Program-made: the position numbers and the translations under genes
The notes under the pieces: model-generated
Database searches by the model: none
Seen by the model: the letters and a program-made list of their open reading frames with translations, nothing else
Told to the model about the DNA's origin: nothing
Assembly: GCA_025677835.1 (NCBI GenBank)
Contig: JAIXMR010000019.1
Location: forward strand, 186,001-250,000
DNA length: 64,000 nt
Direction of reading: 5' to 3'
Source of the DNA: Sporodiniella umbellata
Lineage: Eukaryota; Mucoromycota; Mucoromycetes; Mucorales; Rhizopodaceae
Shown: piece after piece, positions 24,552 to 34,835 of the stretch
Numbering within the stretch: position 1 is the stretch's first letter
How the letters are laid out: every line of letters starts with the position of its first letter

Positions 24552-26160
24552 TTATTTATTTATTGCACTAGCGTTTGTATCCAAAACATCGCAGTCCGTA
24601 CTCCAGTTTCCAATCGACCAATCTGTTACATTTCCTACGAATTTTTCTTTGGTGATTTCTTCACCCGAGAGTTTTAAAGAGCCTACGAGCGAGCCTAAAG
24701 AGGTGCATGTAAGACAAAGCTCTTTAAGGTATACTCTTACCTCCAATCCATCCTCTTACGTTGTTCATAAAGATACGTCCAGCCCCTTTCTCTTCCGAGT
24801 TATCGAGAAAACCAATGGACTTGTGTAGTTTCAACAAACTTTTGTAATGTCTCTTTTCCCGTTCGTTTGGATCTCTCATGCTACGTAAAAGCTCCTGTTT
24901 CAATCTGGACTGAAATCCGGGTATAAGCGATAGGCCACCGATCAACAACATGGAGGAGATCAATGGCTTTCGTAAGTCAGGTTGGACTTTTAATAGGGAT
25001 TCCATGATGCACATGGGTAAGCTCAGCTCGTCTTCATCCCCCTCAAACAGCACTTCGGCCGTTCTCTCACGGATCCAGCCAGGTATCAAGAGCGTACCTC
25101 GTGTGTTGTCCTTCAAGGTCACTGGGTAATACAGATCTGTCGCGCTACTAAAGCTTTTATAAGACTCGAGAGGCGTCTCGTCTTGGTGTTGCTCCTCCAT
25201 CATCATCAAGGGGGAACAGAAAAGAGCTCGAGCCTTGATATCTTCGAGTAGATTGGGCGTTAAGAGTGATTGGGGTATACTGGTTTGAGGCGCAAGCGAC
25301 AGATGGAGATTCGATGAGGGAATAAATCGGCCATGCTCATACAGCAACTCCCTTAATCGTTGAGTCATCGATTTCCCTGCTAAGGGTGTCGTGGATACGT
25401 AGGGAATCAAAGGTCGGGCAAAATAAATCTAATAAAACAGAGCTCAACCTATCTATATACACACATTCTCTCGCTTTCATCTTGTACCGGAAGTACACTG
25501 GTCTCCAAATTTCCGCAATCAACGACCAAACCCGTGGTGAGTCCAGTAGTAAACAGTGCCATCAAGTGAACAGGCACAAATGATATCGAAGGTACCAGAA
25601 AATGGTTAAACAAAAGTTTGGCAATGACTTGCTTGAGAGCCACTGGCGCGAGTGGAGACTCACACAGAATCACTTTACGTGTTTTGGGATCGGTCAATAG
25701 TAATCTAGCGTTCTCAAAAAGATTGATAAAGACAGCCAACATGGTTGTTTGTTCTTTTTACCGAAAGTAGATGTCATGCAACAGTTTCTTTAGTTTCTCT
25801 TCAATCTCGTCCAGGTTTCCTTTGGCTGCAACATCCAAGCTATACAATCCATCGGCCTAAAAGACAAAGGAATGTTTGATTTGTGTTTGCTTTGATGAAC
25901 TGTACCTCTTTATCCACACGAATCACTTCTCCCTCCTCGCTTCTCAATAGATCCAAACAAGACCAGGTAGGCACAAGATGGCGAGGAGAGGATTCGCCAG
26001 AAAATCCACACTTGATGTATAAAGAGCCAATGTCCAATACCACTCTGTCTTCTGTTCCATAAATCGAATGACGCCGGGTGAAATTCTGAAAGGATGAAGA
26101 AGAATAGCTTGATAAATAGCCTGAAGACAAAGGCTCTGAAGACACAGAGGTAGTTGTCAT
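24552..26160 (-). CDS. ARP10: Actin-related protein 10 (dynactin pointed-end)
   Basis: Actin-fold protein of the Arp10/ACTR10 (Arp11) family, part of the pointed-end complex of dynactin, which helps dynein carry cargo. Exons are 25906-26160, 25762-25856, 25488-25704, 24741-25428 and 24552-24694, giving 465 residues. After a Ser/Tyr-rich N-terminus of about 40 residues come 'VVLDIGSLYIKCGFSGE' (phosphate 1 loop), 'RKVILCESPLAP', 'VHLMALFTTGLTTGLVVDCG' and, late in the protein, 'MLLIGGLSLIPGFQSRL'. The last exon includes 'GSLVGSLKLSGEE', matching the C-terminal helix region. A region near residues 240-300 is longer than in actin. The upstream neighbour BiP ends 158 bases away on the same strand. 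Confidence 0.88.
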
Positions 26161-26317
26161 TTTTTAAAAGAAAAAAAAAAATAAGAAAAAAGAAAATGGA
26201 TGTATAAAAATGGATGTTTTATTATATTTGTGTGTGTGTGTGTGTGTGTGTGTGTATAGTGAACTATTTTTCTCTCTTTTTTTTTTTTATTTTTTTCTTT
26301 GTTTATAGGCTAAAAAT

Positions 26318-28329
26318 TTACAATTCGTCATGATCTCTCAAGGGTTCTTGACTGCTGTCAGAAGAACCATCAGCGTACAACTTGGAGGTGATAGGGTTAA
26401 CGACGGATTCTAATTCCTCACGCTTTTCTTCAAAGTCTTCGCTGAGAGCGTTAGGGTTTTCGTCGATCCAAGCAAGCTTGTCCTTGACAGCATCTTCAAT
26501 GGATTCCTTGTCTTCAGCAGAGATCTTGGTGGCAAGTGCACCGTCTTCAGCCAATTGAGACTTGATAGTGTAGATGTAGTTCTCCAACTTGTTCTTGGAT
26601 TCGGTACGGTCACGAACTGCCTTATCTTCTTCAGCGAATTCTTCAGCCTCCTTGACCATACGGTCAATGTCTTCTTGGGAAAGACGACCCTTGTCGTTGG
26701 TGATGGTGATAGATTCAGATTTGCCTGAGGCCTTATCTGAGGCGCTGACCTTCAAGATACCGTTAGCATCTACTTCAAAGGTGACCTCGATTTGAGGTAC
26801 ACCACGGGGAGCAGGAGCGATGCCAGACAACTCAAACTTACCAAGGACGTTGTTATCCTTGGTCAAGGCACGTTCACCTTCAAAGACTTGGATGAGAACT
26901 GTAGGCTGGTTATCGGCAGCAGTGGAGAAGATTTGAGATTTCTTGGTGGGGATGACGGTGTTACGGGGGATAAGCTTGGTCATTACACCACCGGTAGTTT
27001 CAATACCGAGAGTCAAAGGGTTTACATCCAACAACAAGATCTTGTCAGAGCTTTCTTCACCTGAAAGAATACCACCTTGGACGGCAGCACCGTAGGCAAC
27101 AGCTTCATCAGGGTTGATGCCCTTGGAAGGCTTCTTGCCGTTGAAGAAATCTTGGAGGAGCTTTTGAACCTTGGGGATACGAGTAGAACCACCCACGAGA
27201 ACGATATCGTCCACCTTGTCCTTGGTCAAACCGGCATCCTTGAGTACTTGTTCGACAGGCTTCAAGGTCTTGCGGAACAAGTCGTTGTTGAGTTCTTCAA
27301 ACTTGGCACGGGTCAAAGTCTCTGAAAAGTCTTTGCCGTTCAAGAAGGATTCGATTTCGATACGGACAGACATTTGAGAAGAGAGGGCACGTTTGGCGTT
27401 TTCAGCTTCACGCTTCAACTTACTCATGGCCTTCAAGTCCTTGGTGACGTCTTCATCGTTCTTCTTCTTCCAGAGCTTGACAAAGTGGTCAATCACACGG
27501 GAATCGAAATCTTCACCACCCAAGTGAGTATCACCAGCAGTGGCCAGGACTTCAAAGATACCATCTTCAATCGAAAGCAAGGAGACATCAAAGGTGCCAC
27601 CTCCCAAATCGTAAACCAACACGTTCTTTTCACCACCAGTCTTATCCAAACCGTAAGCAATAGCAGCGGCGGTGGGTTCGTTGATGATACGAAGAATTTC
27701 CAAACCGGCAATTTTACCAGCATCCTTCGTGGCTTGACGTTGGGCATCGTTAAAGTAGGCGGGAACAGTCACAACAGCGTGGGTTACAGCCTTGCCGAGA
27801 TAGGCTTCAGCAGTTTCCTTCATCTTGGTCAAGACCATGGCAGAGACTTCTTCAGGAGTAAAGATCTTATCTTCACCCTTGACAGCCACTTGGATGTTGG
27901 GAGCTCCGTTCTTGTTCACAATGTCAAAAGGAAAGTGCTTCTTGTCGTTCTGGACGTCCTTGTCGTTAAAACGACGACCAATGAGACGCTTAGCATCAAA
28001 TACAGTACGGGTAGGGTTAGCAGAGAATTGGTTCTTGGCTGCATCACCAATCAAACGTTCTTCGTCGGTGAAAGCAACATACGAGGGAGTAATACGATGA
28101 CCTTGATCATTGGCAATAATTTCAACACGTCCGTTCTTTTGAACAGCCACGCAAGAATAGGTTGTACCCAAATCGATACCAATCACTACACCCTATCAGT
28201 CTCTAAACACGCTTATTTGCTTTTTTTACCTGTTCCATAAGATTCTTTATCTTCAGCGGCTACACTCGTGCCAATAAATAGTGTGAATAGCAAGGCAAAA
28301 AGGGCCAACAATGACGCCTTTCTATGCAT
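26318..28329 (-). CDS. KAR2: BiP/Kar2, ER Hsp70 chaperone
   Basis: Lumenal Hsp70 that folds and translocates secretory proteins and regulates the unfolded-protein response. Two exons, 28230-28329 and 26318-28185, give 655 residues. The N-terminus is a signal peptide (basic start, then a Leu/Phe-rich core ending near 'GTSVAAE'). The ATPase domain has '[11 protein letters not shown]', '[12 protein letters not shown]' and '[13 protein letters not shown]'. The substrate domain has '[14 protein letters not shown]' and the helical lid follows. The last four residues are His-Asp-Glu-Leu, the ER retrieval signal. The acceptor was placed after GTGTAG because this restores the family reading 'YGTVIGIDLG'. 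A TG dinucleotide run lies just past the stop at 26230-26255. Promoter elements for stress control are not clear. Confidence 0.98.
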
Positions 28330-29144
28330 TTTGTATTGTTTTGTTGGATATAAAAGAAACTAACAAGAACAAAAACAAAAATAAAAAAAAATCCCTTTAA
28401 ATAGAGTGATAGAAAATCCATGTATCAAATTTTCATTGGACGAAAACTAAATTAATTTGCCTGCCCGAAACGCTCTACACTTTAACAAATCATGTTGCAC
28501 CAAGTAAACTGGCTTTATTCACCTTTGAAAATTACAACACGAGTGCTCTACAAGCCAGTGGAAAAATCCAGAAAGTCCCCTCCCTCCCCTTTAATTTTTT
28601 TTGGTTTTTTGGTTTTTTTTTTTTTTTCAATAAATAAAAAAAAAAAAAAGAAAAGAAAAACTATTTAGCAAAAGTAAACGCTAGCATTAACTTTGGGTTC
28701 CATCAAGCACAAAAAAATAAATAAAGGGGAGAGGGGAAATACACTGCGGAATAAGAAAGTTAACTGTCGTAACTATTGACAGTTACTGTTCTAACAAACA
28801 AGACAAATGACGGATTGGCTCCACCGATTTCACGAGCCAATAAGCAGATGGCAAGTCAATCTCTCTCATACACCATGGCTCTGCGGAGCTGGTTTTTGAT
28901 TTTTATCTTGAAGAGTAACAAAATACCTTTTTTTTTTTTTTTTTTTTTTTTTTACTGCGAATGCCAAACAGACAGAATCTAGCTACGTAAACAGCTTCTA
29001 TTGGTTTTGTGTGTTTGTTCTTGATCAAAAGTCTATATAACTCGCCTATTCATGACATGCTTGCTTTTAAACCAATAAGAAAAAGTAAACGCAAACGAGA
29101 CTAGATAATGGTATTGGTCGACCCCCCCCTTTTTTTTTTATTTG

Positions 29145-29179
<35 letters not shown>

Positions 29180-29683
29180 GGTCGTTTATTCTATTTTTCT
29201 TTTACACACCCGCTTCTAGGGAGTTTTGAAAGAATAAAAAGCAATACTTTTGTTGACGAGTGTAATTCCTTGATGGACTAAAAGATCTTCCCAATCCTAT
29301 TTAAAAACTTTTAAGCGGGATTTGGAGAAAAGAATGATCGTGTAACGCAGAACGTTGTACTCAATTACGAACATGGGTTACAAAAGCACGGTGGGATAGA
29401 GGGTGATTGACTTTACATGATGATTGCAGTGATAGAAAAAAAGAAATTTCTTAAAAGGGCGTTTCATAAAAGGTAATATTGGCTATGACTTGGTTGTGAA
29501 TACAGGAGGTGTTACGCATACTTTAATATAATAAACAAATATTTCTTTTTACGTGAATGACTTAACAAGTAAATAATAAAAAGACCGCGAGTGTGTATCT
29601 GTGCGTGTGTGCGTGTGCGTATGTATGAGAGAGAGAGCTTTCTATGGTTTGTATGTGTACATTTAGCGTGTCTTCTCATTCTG
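28330..29683. other. Intergenic, BiP promoter side
   Basis: This holds the BiP promoter and the 3' flank of the Rab GAP gene. A TATA-like TATTTAAA on the minus strand lies at 28397-28404, about 70 bases before the BiP ATG, and CCAAT on the minus strand lies at about 28435. A T19A16 palindrome is at 29145-29179. No gene is supported. Confidence 0.45.
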
Positions 29684-31794
29684 TTATTGTTTATTTGAGG
29701 CACCAAACCAAGATTTGGTCCGTATTGGAGAAGAGGGAGCGGAGGTAGCATTGCTGTATCCTGTGCGTATTGGAGAGATGATTTTCTTTTCGTTCTTTAG
29801 ACGTTGACATTCTTTTGAGATCTTTGTGTTCTCTTTTTCCAAAAGCTCTACTTTCTTTTTCATATCCACCATATTGTCTACCAGGGCATTGAGGGCATCT
29901 TTGGACATCATCTTTTGTTGAAACAGATCGTCTTTTTCGTGCTTTAATTTGGCGTTTTCCTTGCGAAGTTCTGTGCATTCGCTTTCGTATTTTGTTTCCC
30001 CTTTGGTTTGAAAAACGCTTTCGATTGTCAATTTCAGTGCGTCTCTTTCAGCCTCCACATCCATCTTATCCATCTGAGTTTGATTCAGTTCATCTTTTAA
30101 TGAGACGGCCTCTCTTTGTGTTCGAGATAAAGCCACAAGAAGGTCTTCAATCTGACGGTGCAACTCAGACACGCTGGGCTCTCGTAGTGAGGTGGAATTT
30201 CGGTCGGATTCAAAGCTTTTTTTTGGCGCGTACCAAGACATTGTCTTCTTTTTTCGGTTCGCGCTATGGTTGCTCTGGTGGCTATGATTGCTGTGGTTGC
30301 TTTGGCTGCTCTGGTTGCTGCTTGTCTTTGACCAAAAGTTGAAACGAACGGCCAGTACCTGCTCAGTCTGTTTCTGCTCCTTTTCTAACTCTTCTACATA
30401 ACTTTCAGCCAAATGATCCATCTTTTCTTTCGTAATCACTCCACTCAGCTTGACTGCATCTAGAATCACCTCGCCTGGCTCGTTGTCATACGCATCATAC
30501 ATCTTATTGCACAAAAAATCAAGGATATCTTCAAACTCGGTAAATCGCATCAGTCTTTCCTGCGATCGTTTCAACATGGCAATGGAAACGCGCATAATTG
30601 TTTCTGCTGCTCCTTCGGCAAACACAATATCGTAAATACGTAGAATGAGCTCCATAGGAAAAGCATAGGCAAATAAAGTCAGAAACCACTGTGAGGCATA
30701 CATGGGTACATTGACTTCATGCACATGAAGAAAGTCAGAAAGCTCAGGTAGTATTTGATCGAGTAAACTCGAAAACTGGTATAATCGAAGCTGTAGACCT
30801 TCCATATTTAAAGTAAACATGGTTCTCATCTCATAGGTTTCCATTAGCCTAACAAAAACACAGAACGCTTGTTGTTCAGACATCTAGATAAGTATATCAG
30901 TAATAAAGTCTTTTCAAAAAAAAAATAAAAGGATGAACTCACATTTAACAACAGTGGGCCTACAAGAAAGGCAAGGCCTTGACAATAACCAACCAGGGAA
31001 TCGTAAAGACTGTAGGCAGACAAGACACGCTCAAGTGCTTGTTGACCAGGACCGCCTTCTTGTTTGAACATCTCGATACCCGGAAAAGTACGGGCCAGAT
31101 CACGTTGAATAATGCGTTGATAAGGTGAGTTTTCAGCCACCAACTGGCCGTACATTGTTTCCAGGTTGAGTGAGGCTGACTGAGACATAGCCTGCCAGAT
31201 CACGCCCCTGACTTTGGGAGGAATGCCCGCCCTGAGTTTCACTGAAACAAGGTGGGGAAGCTTTAAAGCAACGGAGCTGAAATCATCTGTCAGGGCCGCC
31301 CAAAATTCCCAGTCGATAGTCTCGTCTACATGATCTGTTGTCAACTTTTGAATGGTAGAAAGATCAGTTTTGAGTTGATTCGATTGAATGCACACTGACT
31401 TTGGGTCTTCGTCTAATTTGGCATTTTGTCTGTCGATTTGAGCAAGAATGAACTCTACAGAATCCTATACACACATTAAAAATTGGGTTGGTGTCTATAA
31501 GGGGTCCCTTTTTTTTTTTTTTTTTTTTTTTCTATAGTTTACTTGATGAGGTAAATTGGCATTTTCTTCTTCAAGTCTAGGCAATAGCTTCAAATCTTTT
31601 TTTGCGGCGGCAGAAGTAAAACTATTGGTTCTTCGACGGGTAGATGGGTTTCCTCTGAGTGTGCTGCTACTTGTTCTTGTGGGCGAAAGTAGATTGTGTC
31701 GTATAGTTGAACTTTTGGAGGTTCTGAGATGAATAGGGGGGCGGCGAGTATATTCTTCTTCCTGCTGTTGAAGAGCATTTACCAATTTCGACAT
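29684..31794 (-). CDS. TBC-domain Rab GTPase-activating protein (Gyp5/EVI5-like)
   Basis: Stimulates GTP hydrolysis by Rab proteins, probably at the Golgi or in exocytosis as for Gyp5. Exons are 31543-31794, 30943-31464 and 29684-30883, giving 657 residues. Residues 1-90 are basic and Ser/Thr-rich. The TBC domain (about 145-360) carries the arginine finger region 'AGIPPKVRGVIWQAM' and the glutamine finger 'DSLVGYCQGLAFLVGPLLL', then 'YASQWFLTLFAYAFPMELILRIYDIVFAEG'-type family signature in order. A linker with alternating Ser, His and Asn (about 440-465) is followed by a long coiled coil (about 490-625), as in EVI5 and Gyp5. The first intron has a T run of 25. The C-terminus is Ser/Pro-rich. 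Confidence 0.92.
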
Positions 31795-31806
31795 GTTCTT
31801 TTAACG

Positions 31807-31838
<32 letters not shown>

Positions 31839-31929
31839 CACAGAAAGAAAAAGAAAAATAGAAAAAAAGAGCCAAAGAAATCGGACCTTCAGTTATGTAT
31901 TTATTGGTATGGTTGGGGATTAATAGGGT

Positions 31930-32844
31930 TCATGTATGTAACCAATAGAGGATGATAAGCACCGAGCAAGTGGATATAATACTAGCCATGATCAGCGTAT
32001 CTCTTTTTCTTCTTGTGTTTATGCGGGAAATGATGTTGTTTATACCAGGGATTTGATCTAACAAACACATTTTAGAAGCCTTTCACTCACAAACACTTTT
32101 GTAAAAAAAAAAAAAAAAAAAACACTTTACTGACTATGTTCCCGACGCGTTGGTTTACACTATGCATAATTCTTCCCTGTCTGGACACATCGTCTCTAGT
32201 AGCATAAGCTTGTCTATTCATACAAAAGGGTAAGCAAAGCTAGAAAAAAGAGATGCCACTTTACTCCAGAATCATATCCGTCATTCTATGTGTTCCTTCG
32301 ATTCTGTTGCGTTCTGTCAAATAGTAGTCTGGGTTGTCTCTATTGCCTGCTGAGTTGAATGTGCGTATCTCGTCTTGTACTTGACTCATCAAGTTGGCTT
32401 TGTCTCTCGCTGCTTTGATATTGGCCTAAAGATAGGTTGGTTTATGGGCCAAAGGGTTTCGATGTACCTTGACTCTTCTGAACTCTTTTGTGTTGTCATA
32501 CAGGATATCTTTGTGCCGACTCAGCATGTGAACCATGGAAGGGTTCGTTGGTATAATACTCGGCTTGTCAAGAAAATTCGCCATGTCTGTAATGACATTT
32601 TGAAGCTATTTTCTGTTTATAAATAACAATAATAATAAAAAGTGTGTAGGCCCTTTGGTTCATTTACTTTTTGTAACAGTTCTTCGGTTTCTGCTTCTTG
32701 TCCTGTGTTATCCAAACCAGTAGATTGACCCATTCTTGCCAGGGTAGCAAGTTTGTGTTCTAATTCATTTTCCAACTGCCTTGCTTTCTTCTTTAGCTGA
32801 TCCCAAGAAGGAGCTGTCTTTTGGTCATCTAAAAGCAAAGTCAT
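31930..32844 (-). CDS. GOS1: Golgi SNARE Gos1 (GOSR1/GS28)
   Basis: Qb-SNARE for transport within the Golgi and from endosomes to the Golgi. Exons are 32668-32844, 32468-32605, 32265-32425, 32131-32213 and 31930-32057, giving 228 residues. The N-terminus 'SWDQLKKKARQLENELEHKL' starts the regulatory helices as in GS28. The SNARE motif spans the last two exons and includes 'QAYATRDDVSRQGRIM'. It is followed by the characteristic 'PGINNIISRINTRRKRDTL' and a single C-terminal membrane segment. The donor of the fourth intron was set at GTAAAG so that the frame continues into 'QIPGINN'. It lies 136 bases downstream-side of the Rab GAP start, same strand. The fourth intron has an A run of about 20. 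Confidence 0.92.
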
Positions 32845-32961
32845 TGTCTGATGAAAGAAAGAAAAAAAAAAAGAGAATGTTCCATTTAAGGCTCAGATAG
32901 CCCTTATAAATCTTTTTTTTAAAACGCTCTGTCCATTTTTTATTATTACTAGCTGTACATT

Positions 32962-34467
32962 TCAATTGGTGGTCTGACCGTTATTCATATCATGAGACAT
33001 TTGACGTGCCTCAATTCCATTCATCTGCCCTATATTAGGTATTCCGGGCTTTGCTGTTAATGCCAAAAGACGCTTATCTGTATATCCTGACTTTACAAAG
33101 AGTGAGTAACAATGATGATAAATACTATGGCGCTTACACTCAACAAATCATGTTCACAAGGCACTCTCATTTGAAGTATCGTATTGCTCTTCAAATTTTG
33201 TTTTAAAACCCTTCTTAAAGAATCGTCTCCTATTAAAAGAATGAGTGAGTGATACTATTAGCCACCAAAAACGAGCTTACGATTTAATAAGCATTTCCAC
33301 AATCCATCAAAGCCTTTGTATTGAAGTACCATGCCAGAAATAGTTGGATCCTGAAATGTGATTCTTAGCCAGCCTATAAGAGGCTCAATCGTTGCTTCAG
33401 CTAGGATCATAATAAAAGGGGCAAATAAGATTTCTTTTTTTTTTTTTTTTTTTTGGAATGGCAAGACTCTTACGAGACAATTGGAAATAAAAAGTGCGAT
33501 TGTAGGTGATGTGATTGACTTCAACTATGATTCCTGCTGTGGGTATGGCTTGTGTCATAGGCGGTGGTACATTGGCATTCGTATTTTGAGAATCGCTCTT
33601 TGCTTCTTGAGAGTTTGAATGAGTTTGGTCTTGCTGACTGCTAATAAAGTTTAAATCTACATCTGTCTATGGATATTTTTCAAAGCTCAAAGCTACGTTA
33701 CCTATAAGGATGCTTTGGGTAGGGTGTATTAATGTTGGTATTATGTGACCAATTCTGCATTGTATCTTGAGGCATGGCCGTCGCTGTGTTTGCTGGTGGT
33801 TCCTGCGGATGCTGTAGCCCAGAAAAATCTTTTTTCTCTTGGCTCTTTTGCTCAAGAGCCTTTTGCTGTTGTTGTTGTTGTTGTTGTTGTTGTTGCTGTT
33901 GTTGTTGTTGCTGCTGCTGTTGTTGTTGTTGTTGTTGTTGTTGTTGAGATTGGAGCTCTTTTTGTTTTTGAAGTGCCTGTTGTTGTTGCTCTTGCTGCTG
34001 CTGCTGCTGTTGTTGTTGCTGTTGCTGGCTGCTTACAAGCGCTGTCATACTCTCGATGAGCTTCCTTACTTCAGCTAAATCGCTTGCTGCTGCTTCTGTG
34101 GCCCTGTCCATCATAAAACTCATTTTAGTAAAAAAAAAAAGAATAAATCGAGACTGATTAATTTTTTTTTTTTTTTCATGGCAGAGTTTAAAATCCCAAC
34201 TGTCGGTGAAGACCGATAGAAATGTAAACAAGCTTCTTTGGCTTTGATGAGCCCTTCTATTTTTTCTTGCTCTAAAACATAAAATAGAAAAAAAGTTAAC
34301 TAGATCACAGTTCATAAAAGAGGTACATATAACCTACGTGAATCTTGGAATATTTCTTTTGGCCCGTGCAGTGTATCCGACAAAGCATGTCCTTGTCTGA
34401 CCTGGCTAGTTTCGGTTGCTGCAACTTTGATAATTAAAGAGCTCAACTTTACCCTAAATAGGCACAT
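32962..34467 (-). CDS. Polyglutamine protein of unknown function
   Basis: I do not recognise the family. A seven-exon model (34338-34467, 34214-34271, 33702-34103, 33474-33640, 33281-33400, 33138-33229, 32962-33090) is in frame throughout and gives 365 residues. The two 5' exons are less sure, because the second donor GTCTTC is weak; a shorter form could start at 34123. Residues 1-65 are helical and charged. Next come two Gln tracts, one of about 12 plus 4 and one of about 30, encoded mostly by CAA. The C-terminal third looks folded, with 'GIIVEVNHITYNRTFYFQL' and 'LVLQYKGFDGLWKCLLN'-like hydrophobic spacing. The acceptor of the third intron is a tandem TAGCAG, giving a possible one-residue variant. 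It could be a transcription cofactor, but this is only a guess from the Gln content. Confidence 0.6.
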
Positions 34468-34631
34468 CGATCCAAAAGAGAGGCAGCGCGAAATACAACT
34501 AGAAAAAATGATGAAATCACCATGATGTGATTGGCTTTTGATTCAATATAAACAAAAAAAAAAAAAAAAAAAATATTTAAAAGGGCCACTATTTATTTCG
34601 TTCTTTTATCTATCAAAGAAAACAACAGACT

Positions 34632-34835
34632 ATGGACTACGAAAACGAGCCTACACTTCAGATGCCTGGTGCTTTTTTTGAAACATTCGAGAAGCCTAGG
34701 GAACGCTCTCGACCGACGGTATTGAAAGGCAATCACTCAACGATTGGTGGACCCCACAAGATCCAGTCGTTTATTAAGAAACAAGGCCTTTATTTGGAAA
34801 AAGAAGAGACCTCAAAAGGCCTGAATAGCATCTAA
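34632..34835 (+). CDS. Small ORF of unknown function
   Basis: A 67-codon ORF beginning 'MDYENEPTLQMPGAFF', with even codon use and a mixed hydrophilic sequence unlike the low-complexity ORFs nearby. TATTTAA at 34574-34580 lies 52 bases upstream. Its last 24 bases overlap the end of the convergent Zn2Cys6 gene on the other strand. No family was recognised. It might be a short gene or a first exon with later exons that I could not place. Confidence 0.4.
   Translation: MDYENEPTLQMPGAFFETFEKPRERSRPTVLKGNHSTIGGPHKIQSFIKKQGLYLEKEETSKGLNSI

Noticed and set aside
27374..28240. A 288-codon plus-strand ORF inside the BiP gene
   Set aside because: It is the antisense shadow of a highly biased Hsp70 coding sequence.
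33745..34078. Poly-Val and poly-Leu ORFs on the plus strand
   Set aside because: They are antisense readings of the CAA/CAG glutamine tract.
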